From contig CAMNJG010000100.1 in the NCBI GenBank assembly GCA_946541285.1, forward strand, positions 1-5,892: 5,892 nt of DNA, given 5' to 3'. The translations under genes and the position numbers were made by a program. The DNA comes from an uncultured Clostridia bacterium (GTDB lineage: Bacteria > Bacillota > Clostridia > Peptostreptococcales > Anaerovoracaceae). The notes under the pieces were generated by a model. It searched no databases. It had not been told where the DNA came from and saw only the letters and a list, made by a program, of their open reading frames with translations. The first letter of the stretch is position 1. Each line of letters starts with the position of its first letter. Below are positions 1 to 5,870 of the stretch, in pieces.

Positions 1-905
1 ATCCTGTAGTAAACCTTATAATCTCCTGCCTTTTTATAGGATGGCGGTTCGTTAAGATTGCAGTCGTCCGCTGAATTCCCATACTGAACAGAAACCTTCA
101 CCCCGTCATCGGACAGATGTGTCACACTGATCGTATGAGGCTTTCCGTCTGCTTTTCCATGGTGATCGGCAATCACTGATTTCGCGGCGATATACTTTGT
201 CTTTGTATATCCGCACTCCCTGCAGACTTCCCGTTCCGCGAAACGATTGTGTCCCGGTTCCGGAACAATCTCTGTCTCAAAGTGATGATCTTCGAGAACG
301 GAGGATTCCTGATGAATGGTCCCATAGCAGATACCACAGTAAGAACCCGTCTGTTTTGTGACTCTGTGATGCGTACTGCCTTCACAGCTGTAAGTCACCT
401 TCTCCTCCAGTGGTTTCATGAAATCTTCCGCGCAATCATACAGGATATAGATATTCCGTCCGTAACCATAAAAGTTTTCCCCGGAACTGTAGCCTGTATT
501 GGTGTTGATTGATCCGCATTTGGTGCAGACAGACTTGGTCCAGTGGTAACCTGTATAAACGGAGCCTTCTTTGATGATGCCTTTCGATTCTCCATCACTC
601 TTCGTACCATCCGAAAACAGGATGCCCTGATCTGCTGCCGAAACACCGTCCTTTGTATACTCCGGTGTACGGAACATCGTGAATTTTGTATCGCCTTTGC
701 AGACGTTGCAGAAACTCATTTCACTGGTCACGACGGCATTAATGTCCAGTTCCCCTGTCCTGCTCGCTGAATGTACCCAATGCTCCAGCGGATCATGATA
801 ACTGTTCTGCTGACCGGCATATACTGTATTCCAGGGTACTGCCGATACGAGTACGATCATCGCGAGCGCAAGCACGGGAATGGTGCCTGCTTTGTGTTTT
901 TTCAT
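1..905 (-). CDS. Secreted Cys-rich surface-type protein with four CxxC motifs, partial (C-terminus outside window)
   Basis: This frame is open from ATG 905 to the window edge: 301 codons, no stop. A GGAGG at 914-918 lies 8 nt upstream of the ATG. The N-terminus is a signal peptide: KKHK, a hydrophobic core at about residues 8-23, and a likely signal peptidase I site after VYA (residue 30). The mature part carries CxxC pairs at C66/C69, C127/C130, C190/C193 and C228/C231, plus single Cys at 158, 174 and 282. The HH...C-x-x-CGYTKTKY stretch (about 207-238) resembles His/CxxC-G repeats common in clostridial surface proteins. Residues about 249-301 (DGKPHTISV ... AGDYKVYY) resemble an Ig-like MBG/YDG-type module. 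The pairs could bind zinc or form disulfides; the sequence cannot decide. It has its own promoter and is cut off from rpe by a terminator. No enzyme motif was seen; a surface or adhesion role is inference. The protein is probably much longer than what is visible. Confidence 0.
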   Translation of the reverse strand, partial: MKKHKAGTIPVLALAMIVLVSAVPWNTVYAGQQNSYHDPLEHWVHSASRTGELDINAVVTSEMSFCNVCKGDTKFTMFRTPEYTKDGVSAADQGILFSDGTKSDGESKGIIKEGSVYTGYHWTKSVCTKCGSINTNTGYSSGENFYGYGRNIYILYDCAEDFMKPLEEKVTYSCEGSTHHRVTKQTGSYCGICYGTIHQESSVLEDHHFETEIVPEPGHNRFAEREVCRECGYTKTKYIAAKSVIADHHGKADGKPHTISVTHLSDDGVKVSVQYGNSADDCNLNEPPSYKKAGDYKVYYR

Positions 906-913
906 TTTTTCAT

Positions 914-918
914 CCTCC
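914..918 (-). promoter_or_regulatory. Ribosome binding site of the secreted-protein gene
   Basis: The minus strand reads TTGGAGGATG then AAAAAATG. GGAGG is 8 nt before the ATG at 905. A nearer ATG at 911-913 overlaps the SD end and opens only two codons before TGA (ATGAAAAAATGA), so 905 is the start that leads into the signal peptide. Confidence 0.8.
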
Positions 919-956
919 AATCTCCTTAAATACGTATGGAAATATCTTACATGGAT

Positions 957-985
957 ATATTATCATTACTTACAATATATGTCAA
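957..985 (-). promoter_or_regulatory. Sigma-A-type promoter of the secreted-protein gene
   Basis: On the minus strand a perfect -35 TTGACA (985-980) is followed after 17 nt by TAATAT (962-957), a 4/6 match to the -10 consensus; GATAAT (5/6, spacing 15) is an overlapping alternative. Transcription would start near 950, giving a leader of about 45 nt. The region is very AT-rich, unlike the genes around it. It lies just past the rpe terminator, which supports an independent transcription unit. Confidence 0.72.
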
Positions 986-995
986 TCATTGATTC

Positions 996-1028
996 AAAAA
1001 AATGCTGCTGATTTCTCTGCAGCATTTT
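996..1028 (-). terminator. Rho-independent terminator after rpe
   Basis: A perfect 10-bp stem (minus strand AAAATGCTGC at 1028-1019 pairing with GCAGCATTTT at 1008-999), a 10-nt loop, and a run of seven T ending at 996. It begins 12 nt after the rpe stop codon and so ends the gene cluster. The last Ts of the run are shared with the stem base. On the plus strand the T run is broken, and no plus-strand gene reads towards it. Confidence 0.88.
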
Positions 1029-1039
1029 CTGTGTTTTCT

Positions 1040-1693
1040 TTATCTCATCAGGTGGATCAGTTCCCGGACTGCAGCAGCCCGGTCCTCCGCGCCAAATACC
1101 GCACTGCCCGCGACAAAGATATCACATCCCGCCGCAGAGACTTCCGCGATATTCGCCGCGCTGATCCCGCCGTCCAGTTCAATCTCAAACGACAGATTCC
1201 GTTCTTTTCTGATCCTGGCCAGTTCACGGAGCTTTCTCATCGTCTGGGGGATGAATTTCTGTCCCCCGAAACCAGGGTTCACGGACATCAGCAGTACCAT
1301 ATCCAGATCCTCCAGGATATAATCCAACGCTGAAAGAGATGTCGCCGGATTGAGGGCGACTGCAGCACGTGCTCCCAGATCACGGATATGCTGGACAGTC
1401 CTGTGAAGATGCCGGCAGGCTTCTGCGTGTACACACAGATACTCTGTCTGTCCGGTCATGAAATCATCCAGATACCGGTCCGGCTCTTCGATCATCAGAT
1501 GGACATCCAGCGGAACAGACGAGGACGCCGCCAGACTCCTCACAACCGGCGGCCCTATTGTTATATTCGGCACAAAAGCCCCATCCATGACATCCACATG
1601 GATCAGGTGCGCTCCCGCTTTTTCCACTTCCCGGACTTCCTGGCCCAGCTTCGAAAAATCGGCGGAAAGTACAGATGGCGCGAGTTTTTTCAT
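1040..1693 (-). CDS. rpe: Ribulose-phosphate 3-epimerase
   Basis: Cytosolic enzyme interconverting D-ribulose 5-phosphate and D-xylulose 5-phosphate in the non-oxidative pentose phosphate pathway. The 217-residue protein has the normal family length and a TIM-barrel layout. Visible signatures are APSVLSADF (5-13), HVDVMDGAFVPN (32-43), DVHLMI (63-68), MSVNPGFGGQ (136-145), ELDGGI (172-177) and AGSAVFG (195-201). Expected metal ligands His32, Asp34, His65 and Asp174 are all present; Asp34 and Asp174 are the acid/base pair. The start is ATG 1693 with AGGAGGG (1705-1711) 11 nt upstream. It follows rsgA by 46 nt with no hairpin or promoter seen between, so the two are probably cotranscribed. Stop TAA is followed at once by a terminator. 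In many Firmicutes thiN comes next; here it does not. The family assignment is secure. Confidence 0.97.
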   Translation of the reverse strand: MKKLAPSVLSADFSKLGQEVREVEKAGAHLIHVDVMDGAFVPNITIGPPVVRSLAASSSVPLDVHLMIEEPDRYLDDFMTGQTEYLCVHAEACRHLHRTVQHIRDLGARAAVALNPATSLSALDYILEDLDMVLLMSVNPGFGGQKFIPQTMRKLRELARIRKERNLSFEIELDGGISAANIAEVSAAGCDIFVAGSAVFGAEDRAAAVRELIHLMR

Positions 1694-1739
1694 ACGATTC
1701 TTTTCCCTCCTGAAAACACACAGATTTAAAAGCAGTCTC

Positions 1740-2621
1740 TTAATATTTCCTGCTGTTCCGCAGCAGTCCCAGCTGTTCGATATAGGACCTGTATCTCAGG
1801 GGATGGATATCCCCCTGTTCCACTGCCGCGCGGACACCGCATTCCGGCTCCGCGTCATGCAGACATCCTTTGAACCGGCAGTTTCCTTCATAACGGTACA
1901 GATCCGGATACAGTTCTGACAGCGCTTCCGGTTCCATGTCCGGTATATCAAATGAAGTAAATCCCGGTGTATCAAAAACCATCCCGCCGAATTCCATCCG
2001 GAACAGTTCCACATGGCGTGTCGTGTGTCTGCCCCGTCCTGTTTTTTCACTGACTGTCCCGGTCCTGGCTTCCGAATCATTTCGCAGGGTATTCAGGATC
2101 GTTGACTTTCCGGCTCCGGACGGTCCTGCAAGAGCGCTTTTCTTATCAAACAGATACGGGATCATATCCTGGACATTTTCATGCTTCCTCGCATCCAGAA
2201 AAATCAGCGGATACACATCCTGGTAAATCTCCCGTGCCTCACTGATCCGCGCTTCGGACGCGATATCCATCTTTGTGAAGCAGATGACAATCTCTACATT
2301 TTCCCGTTCCGCCGCGAGGAGGAAACGGTCAAGAACAGTGAAGTTCGGATCCGGATCCGCCAGCGCGCAGACCACAATGAACTGATCGATATTTGATACA
2401 GGCGGACGGAGGAAATGATTTTTTCTCTCCGCAATGGAATTAATCACTCCCGTTACCTCTTCCGTATCTTCTGTACGTTCAAAACTTACTTCATCCCCGA
2501 CACATGGTTTGATTTTCTGTTTTCGGAATATTCCGCGCGGACGGCATTCCACGATTTCCGTTCCTGTATCCACATGATAGAAGCCGCCTACGCCTCTGAT
2601 AATGGTGCCTGTATTATCCAA
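1740..2621 (-). CDS. rsgA: Ribosome small-subunit-dependent GTPase A (RsgA/CpgA/YloQ)
   Basis: GTPase that acts in late maturation of the 30S subunit. The 293-residue protein shows the family's circular permutation: an N-terminal OB-fold (about 1-72), then G4 TKMD (116-119), G5 region DARK (143-146), G1 P-loop GPSGAGKST (166-174), G2 loop GRGRHTTR (195-202) and G3 DTPG (217-220). A C-terminal zinc site follows: Cys248, Cys253, His255, Cys261. The G5 motif usually begins with Ser; Asp143 here is a small departure in a poorly conserved motif. The start is TTG 2621: in-frame TGA lies three codons upstream (2628-2630), no in-frame ATG is available near the OB-fold, and AGGAG (2633-2637) is 11 nt ahead. 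It stands 106 nt after prkC with a terminator in the gap. In Bacillus the homologue CpgA is a substrate of PrkC, so the clustering has functional sense. Confidence 0.96.
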   Translation of the reverse strand: MDNTGTIIRGVGGFYHVDTGTEIVECRPRGIFRKQKIKPCVGDEVSFERTEDTEEVTGVINSIAERKNHFLRPPVSNIDQFIVVCALADPDPNFTVLDRFLLAAERENVEIVICFTKMDIASEARISEAREIYQDVYPLIFLDARKHENVQDMIPYLFDKKSALAGPSGAGKSTILNTLRNDSEARTGTVSEKTGRGRHTTRHVELFRMEFGGMVFDTPGFTSFDIPDMEPEALSELYPDLYRYEGNCRFKGCLHDAEPECGVRAAVEQGDIHPLRYRSYIEQLGLLRNSRKY

Positions 2622-2632
2622 ATAATGTCACA

Positions 2633-2637
2633 CTCCT
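2633..2637 (-). promoter_or_regulatory. Ribosome binding site deciding the TTG start of rsgA
   Basis: AGGAG on the minus strand, 11 nt before TTG 2621. It begins only 3 nt after the T run of the terminator at 2641-2676. A GTG at 2629-2631 is out of frame with rsgA, and an in-frame TGA (2628-2630) blocks any longer start, so TTG is the only sensible choice. Confidence 0.72.
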
Positions 2638-2640
2638 GGT

Positions 2641-2676
2641 AAAAAAACGCCTGGCCGGAACAGAGCTCCAGCCAGG
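2641..2676 (-). terminator. Strong intrinsic terminator between prkC and rsgA
   Basis: The minus strand has a 10-bp stem, CCTGGCTGGA (2676-2667) pairing with TCCGGCCAGG (2659-2650), complete if one U·G pair is allowed. The loop is 7 nt, and CG plus seven T follow (2647-2641). It is GC-rich with a clean U tract, so it should terminate efficiently. It lies between two genes that are commonly cotranscribed, and its T run almost touches the rsgA Shine-Dalgarno. Confidence 0.85.
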
Positions 2677-2698
2677 TCCATCCATCGACACAGCTGTC

Positions 2699-2729
2699 AG
2701 CGAAACAGACGGTCATTGCCGGTTTCGCT
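2699..2729 (-). other. Hairpin overlapping the prkC stop codon
   Basis: A perfect 8-bp inverted repeat, AGCGAAAC (2729-2722) with GTTTCGCT (2706-2699) on the minus strand, with a further CGG/CCG pairing inside. It begins within the TAG stop codon of prkC and has no T run, so it is not a terminator alone. It may guard the 3' end of the prpC-prkC message or be incidental. Confidence 0.5.
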
Positions 2730-4872
2730 ACTCATCATCCACGATCCCCGAAGAATCATTTTTGCTTTCTCCCGTATCGCCGGAACTGTTTTCCTGTGAA
2801 CTGCCCTGCCCGGTATCATTGTCCGCCGAAGCATGATGATCACTTTCTGACTTGTTGCTGCTCTGGTTTTCGCTGGTACTGCTGTTATTGCTGCTGTTGC
2901 TGCTGCCACTGCCGGAACTGCTGCCGGATGATCTGTTTTCATTGCTGTCCGCACCGGAGTTACTGCCACTTTCTTCAGAACCGGAAGAACTGTCATTCTC
3001 ACTGCTGCTGTCGGAACTGCTGTTCTGGTTGTTGTCATTATGCTCTACAACACTGTAACCATCTCCGGCTTCTTCAGACTGCCGGCCTTTACTGAGGGAG
3101 ATGTCAACCGCACTGCCCTTTTCCACGGAAGTTCCGGACTTTACTCCCTGTCTCATGACGGTTCCGATGGTCGAGCTGGAGTATTCCTCTGTTACATTCC
3201 CCAATGTCAGTCCCAGTCTTTCCAGAGCTTCTGAAGCCTGACTCCTGGTCATGCCCATCAGATTCGGTACCTGTACGGTAGAACGGTCATCCCCCCGGCT
3301 GACAACCAGATCTACTGTTGATCCGGCTTTCACACGCTTTCCGGCGCCCGGATCCTGGCGGATCACATACCCTTCGTCAACTGAATTGCTGTACTCATAT
3401 TTTACATCGCCTACTTTCAGGCTTTCATCCGTAATCATGTTCCTGGCCTTCGAAAGCGAATTTCTGGACACATCCGGTACTTCGACCTTGTCCGAATCAT
3501 CTTTTGTATTCGCTTCTCTGGCCATATTCAGCGTGACGGTATCGCCTTCCTTTACATGAGTTCCTGCTTCCGGCTCCATACCGGCAACCTGTCCTTCTTC
3601 GTAACGATCCGTCTTCTTGTTGGTCCCAAGCTCATACTCCAGACCTCTGGACTCCAGTTTTTCCGCAGCTTCTTCCTCTGTCATCCCCAGGACATCCGGA
3701 ACCGTTACGGTATCTTCTCCCAGATTGTTCACAGCATGCAGCAGAAGCAGGCTCAGGGGAACCGCGCAGACCAGTGCCAGGAAAATTCCAAGCACTTTTG
3801 CTTTCCGGGTTCCGGTTTTTGGGGTCTTTTTCGCTTTTTTCTGTTTGTGCTGACCTTTCTCCCTGGAGGAAAAATTACCGGGTCCTCCATTATTGTCACT
3901 GGGGGATTCCGGATCCGGATCCATGAAAAAAACATTCCCCTGGTTTTCCGGTACAGCTTCTCCATATCCGTCACTGTAATGTTCTCCGGATAAATCCGGA
4001 GAATACTCGTTCTTTCCGAAAACCCGGGTCATCCCCTGTGTGGAAGTAACGACTCCGTTTTCCGCGTCATTCAGAGCGCTGATCACTTCGTCCGCCGATG
4101 AGTACCGTTCCGCCGGATTCCTGGCCGTCATTTTCTTTACAATATTGTCCATGACCACTGACACAGCCGGATTCAGAAGCGATGGCGCCGGGACATCATT
4201 ATTGATATGCATCATCGCTACGGTCACAGCATTGTCCCCGTCAAAAGGAACGGTTCCCGTCAGCATTTCGTAGATCACAATCCCCAGTGAATACAGATCC
4301 GACCGTGCATCCACGTATCCGCCTTTTGCCTGTTCCGGAGACAGATAATGAACCGATCCCATCACCGTTGTACTGCTGTTGACAACAGTTGCTCCGCTGA
4401 CCGCCTTCGCGATCCCGAAATCCGCGATTTTCGCCACGCCATCAGCAGACATCAGGATATTATGCGGCTTGATATCACGATGAACGATTTTCTTTTTATG
4501 GGCAGAACTGAGTCCCAGGGCAATCTGGCGGGCAATCTCAATCGTTCTTTTTTCTGACAGAGGCGCCTGCTTCTGGATGATGTCTCCCAGACTGTCCCCT
4601 TCCATCAGCTCCATGACAATATAGTAAATGTTTCCTTCTTTTCCTACATCAAAAATGGATACGATGTTGGAGTCGGTCAGTTTGGCCGCAGCCTGGGATT
4701 CTTTCCGGAAATTATCGACAAATTTCGGATCCCGGATAAACTCAGGTTTCAGGATCTTGATCGCGACATAGCGATTGAGGAGACAGTCTTTGCCTTTATA
4801 GACAACAGCCATGCCCCCGTTGCCTCTGCGTTCGAGCAGTTCATATCGCTCCGCGAGAACTTTCTTGCTCAT
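2728..4872 (-). CDS. prkC: PASTA-domain eukaryote-like Ser/Thr protein kinase (PrkC/Stk family)
   Basis: Membrane kinase that senses peptidoglycan fragments outside and phosphorylates cytosolic proteins. The 714-residue protein has a kinase domain at about 10-270: glycine loop GNGGMAVVY (17-25), Lys39 in VAIK, Glu58 of helix C, HRDIKPHN (131-138), DFG (151-153), activation-loop Thr168/Thr169 as likely autophosphorylation sites, and SPE (178-180). A hydrophilic juxtamembrane stretch (271-358) ends in a basic cluster, then one membrane span at about 359-380 (cytosolic N-terminus). Three PASTA domains follow at about 387-452, 462-527 and 532-597, then a Ser/Asn/acidic tail (598-714). Arg16 stands where Ile/Leu normally precedes the first loop Gly. 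The ATG at 4872 has AAGGAG 10 nt upstream; the gap to prpC is 14 nt, so translation is probably coupled. The partner phosphatase next door fits. All catalytic residues are present; activity itself is inference. Confidence 0.96.
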   Translation of the reverse strand: MSKKVLAERYELLERRGNGGMAVVYKGKDCLLNRYVAIKILKPEFIRDPKFVDNFRKESQAAAKLTDSNIVSIFDVGKEGNIYYIVMELMEGDSLGDIIQKQAPLSEKRTIEIARQIALGLSSAHKKKIVHRDIKPHNILMSADGVAKIADFGIAKAVSGATVVNSSTTVMGSVHYLSPEQAKGGYVDARSDLYSLGIVIYEMLTGTVPFDGDNAVTVAMMHINNDVPAPSLLNPAVSVVMDNIVKKMTARNPAERYSSADEVISALNDAENGVVTSTQGMTRVFGKNEYSPDLSGEHYSDGYGEAVPENQGNVFFMDPDPESPSDNNGGPGNFSSREKGQHKQKKAKKTPKTGTRKAKVLGIFLALVCAVPLSLLLLHAVNNLGEDTVTVPDVLGMTEEEAAEKLESRGLEYELGTNKKTDRYEEGQVAGMEPEAGTHVKEGDTVTLNMAREANTKDDSDKVEVPDVSRNSLSKARNMITDESLKVGDVKYEYSNSVDEGYVIRQDPGAGKRVKAGSTVDLVVSRGDDRSTVQVPNLMGMTRSQASEALERLGLTLGNVTEEYSSSTIGTVMRQGVKSGTSVEKGSAVDISLSKGRQSEEAGDGYSVVEHNDNNQNSSSDSSSENDSSSGSEESGSNSGADSNENRSSGSSSGSGSSNSSNNSSTSENQSSNKSESDHHASADNDTGQGSSQENSSGDTGESKNDSSGIVDDE
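2848..3024 (-). repeat. Ser/Asn-rich low-complexity coding stretch in the prkC tail
   Basis: Codons 617-675 of prkC are mostly AGC/AGT/TCC Ser mixed with Asn, Gly, Glu and Asp. On the plus strand this appears as irregular CTG/GCTGTT triplets, a microsatellite-like tract. There is no fixed longer repeat unit and the frame stays open, so it is coding rather than decayed sequence. The tract could gain or lose codons by slippage. Confidence 0.75.
3082..3714 (-). repeat. Three tandem PASTA domains within prkC
   Basis: Each unit of about 66 codons has the same pattern: V-x-VP-(D/N)-(V/L) at the start, an amphipathic helix (EAAEKL, KARNMI, QASEAL), a central strand, then a G-x-x-V-x-x-G-(D/S) turn and a closing strand. 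Units lie at about 3714-3517, 3489-3292 and 3279-3082. Divergence is high at DNA level, so they are old duplications and not recombination-prone repeats. PASTA domains bind peptidoglycan stems or beta-lactams in known homologues. Confidence 0.9.
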
Positions 4873-4880
4873 TTTTTACT

Positions 4881-4889
4881 CTCTCCTTA
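4881..4889 (-). promoter_or_regulatory. prkC ribosome binding site overlapping the prpC stop codon
   Basis: The minus strand reads TAAGGAGAG: the TAA stop of prpC (4889-4887) shares its two A with the AAGGAG of prkC. The ATG is 10 nt further on. This arrangement favours translational coupling and a fixed phosphatase-to-kinase ratio. Confidence 0.8.
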
Positions 4890-5612
4890 TAATCTGACAC
4901 TGACCGCCGTAATATTGTCCGCTCCGCCATGTTCATTGGCCTGATTCACCAGCAGGGCACAGGCAGTCCTCATGTCGCCTGCGCCGGACAGAACTCTGCA
5001 GATCTCTTCTTCCGGCACTTCATTATACAGACCGTCTGTGCACAGAAGGAGCACATCCTTTTCCTGCACATCAAAAACAAAAAGATCGGGCCTGACATCC
5101 GCTTCCGCGCCCATCGCTCTCGTGATCATATTCCGGTCCGGATGGTTTCTGGCCTGTTCCCTGGTGATAATCCCTTCTCTCATCAGATCATTGACGTAAG
5201 TATGATCCTCCGTGATCTGACGGATTTCTCCATTCCTGATCAGATACAGCCTGCTGTCCCCGACATTCGCGGCCAGTGCCTTGTCGCCTGACAGATAAAG
5301 GGCTACCAGTGTTGTCGCCATTCCTCCCGGCGTACTTTTTTTCGCCATCTCATAGATATGCCCGTTCACGGAACGGATCAGACTCTCAAAATACTCCCTG
5401 GCCGCAGGATCATCAGCCGCGGCGATCCGGGGATTTTCCTTTACGTGTCCGGCAATATCCGCCATTACTGTCCTGCTGGCAAGTTCTCCGTTGTTATGTC
5501 CGCCTACACCATCTGCGACGAGAAATATCTTCTCATCCGGCATGACGAAAAAAGCATCCTGATTGATACTCCTGACTTTTCCAGTATCACTTTTGAATCC
5601 GAATTCCAACAT
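4887..5612 (-). CDS. prpC: PP2C-family protein phosphatase (PrpC/Stp)
   Basis: Cytosolic metal-dependent Ser/Thr phosphatase that reverses PrkC phosphorylation. The 241-residue form matches the usual bacterial PP2C length and carries the motifs in order: SDTGKVRSINQDAF (8-21), DGVGGH (34-39), GMATT (97-101), NVGDSR (116-121), EDHT (135-138), LCTDGL (190-195) and DNIT (232-235). Expected metal ligands Asp19, Asp34, Gly35, Asp193 and Asp232 are present. ATG 5612 was chosen because PP2C proteins of this type begin right at the M-x-x-GFKSDTG strand; AAGGAGG (5616-5622) precedes it, though at a short spacing of 3 nt. The frame stays open to an ATG at 5759 with its own GGAG, which would add 49 basic residues with no PP2C homology; I prefer the shorter form. 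It overlaps the prkC ribosome binding site. In other Firmicutes rlmN usually lies upstream; that part is outside the window. Confidence 0.95.
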   Translation of the reverse strand: MLEFGFKSDTGKVRSINQDAFFVMPDEKIFLVADGVGGHNNGELASRTVMADIAGHVKENPRIAAADDPAAREYFESLIRSVNGHIYEMAKKSTPGGMATTLVALYLSGDKALAANVGDSRLYLIRNGEIRQITEDHTYVNDLMREGIITREQARNHPDRNMITRAMGAEADVRPDLFVFDVQEKDVLLLCTDGLYNEVPEEEICRVLSGAGDMRTACALLVNQANEHGGADNITAVSVRL

Positions 5613-5695
5613 GCTCCTCCTTAAGAAAACACTGACTCTGTTTTCCGTTCTCCTGCCGTTTCCAAATCTTTTTCTGACGGAAATCCTGAGGTATC

Positions 5696-5725
5696 TGACA
5701 GACATCTCTGAGATAATTGCTGTCA
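5696..5725 (-). other. Inverted repeat in the prpC leader
   Basis: The minus strand holds TGACAG (5725-5720) and CTGTCA (5701-5696) around an inner pair ATCTC/GAGAT (5714-5704, one-base loop). Together they can form a two-part stem. No T run follows. The left arm overlaps a perfect TTGACA (5726-5721), but no -10 box lies at a fitting distance. It may be an operator, an RNA structure or chance. Confidence 0.35.
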
Positions 5726-5804
5726 ATCCTCCTGTAAAATTCAGCATTTCCGTGATCATTTCCTCTCCATGAGCTCCACCGGGAACTCATGATCCGGTAC
5801 TGTT

Positions 5805-5832
5805 AAAAAAATAATGGATTTCAGCAATCCAT
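5805..5832 (-). terminator. Weak hairpin plus T run upstream of prpC
   Basis: ATGGATT (5832-5826) pairs with AATCCAT (5820-5814) around a 5-nt loop, followed by TA and seven T (5811-5805) on the minus strand. The stem has only 7 bp, mostly A/T. It most likely ends a gene lying beyond the window edge; a TAA at 5890-5892 or TAG/TAA near 5843-5847 could be that gene's stop. Confidence 0.45.
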
Positions 5833-5841
5833 ACATCATTT

Positions 5842-5870
5842 ATTCTACATCAATCTGTTGCTGTGAGCAA
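5842..5870 (-). promoter_or_regulatory. Possible sigma-A-type promoter for the prpC cluster
   Basis: Minus strand TTGCTC (5870-5865, 3/6 to the -35 consensus), 17 nt, then TAGAAT (5847-5842, 5/6 to the -10 consensus). A start near 5835 would place the weak hairpin at the very 5' end of the message and give a leader of about 220 nt before ATG 5612. This is the best candidate in the 280 bases ahead of prpC, but the -35 match is poor and the main promoter may lie outside the window. Confidence 0.3.

Noticed and set aside
249..512. Open frames on both strands within 173-770
   Set aside because: They overlap the signal-peptide-bearing frame that is open from 905 to the window edge with a promoter and SD; these are its shadows.
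989..1333. Plus-strand open frames antisense to rpe
   Set aside because: They cross the rpe terminator, lack start signals, and show no recognisable motif; rpe has full conservation on the minus strand.
1458..1919. Plus-strand frame of 153 codons across the rsgA-rpe junction
   Set aside because: It runs antisense to two well-supported genes with no promoter, SD or family resemblance.
2848..3024. Triplet CTG-like tract as a non-coding satellite or CRISPR-like array
   Set aside because: There are no fixed repeat and spacer lengths, and the tract is in frame with the kinase and ends at its stop codon.
2697..3038. Minus-strand open frame rich in Thr, Ala and Val overlapping the prkC C-terminus
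   Set aside because: It is the shifted frame of the low-complexity Ser tract, has no start signal, and does not continue the PASTA domains, so it is not evidence of a frameshift.
2796..3095. Plus-strand frame coding for a strikingly Cys-rich peptide opposite the prkC tail
   Set aside because: The Cys/Leu runs are the reverse complement of the Ser/Asn codon tract; there is no ribosome binding site or promoter, and prkC is continuous on the other strand.
5721..5726. Perfect TTGACA as a prpC promoter -35 box
   Set aside because: No sequence resembling TATAAT lies 15-19 nt downstream (GTCTGT, TCTGTC and neighbours), so it is reported only as part of an inverted repeat.
5587..5790. Minus-strand 67-codon frame in the prpC leader
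   Set aside because: ATG 5790 has no SD, the frame overlaps the prpC start out of frame, and the Trp/Arg-rich product resembles nothing I know.
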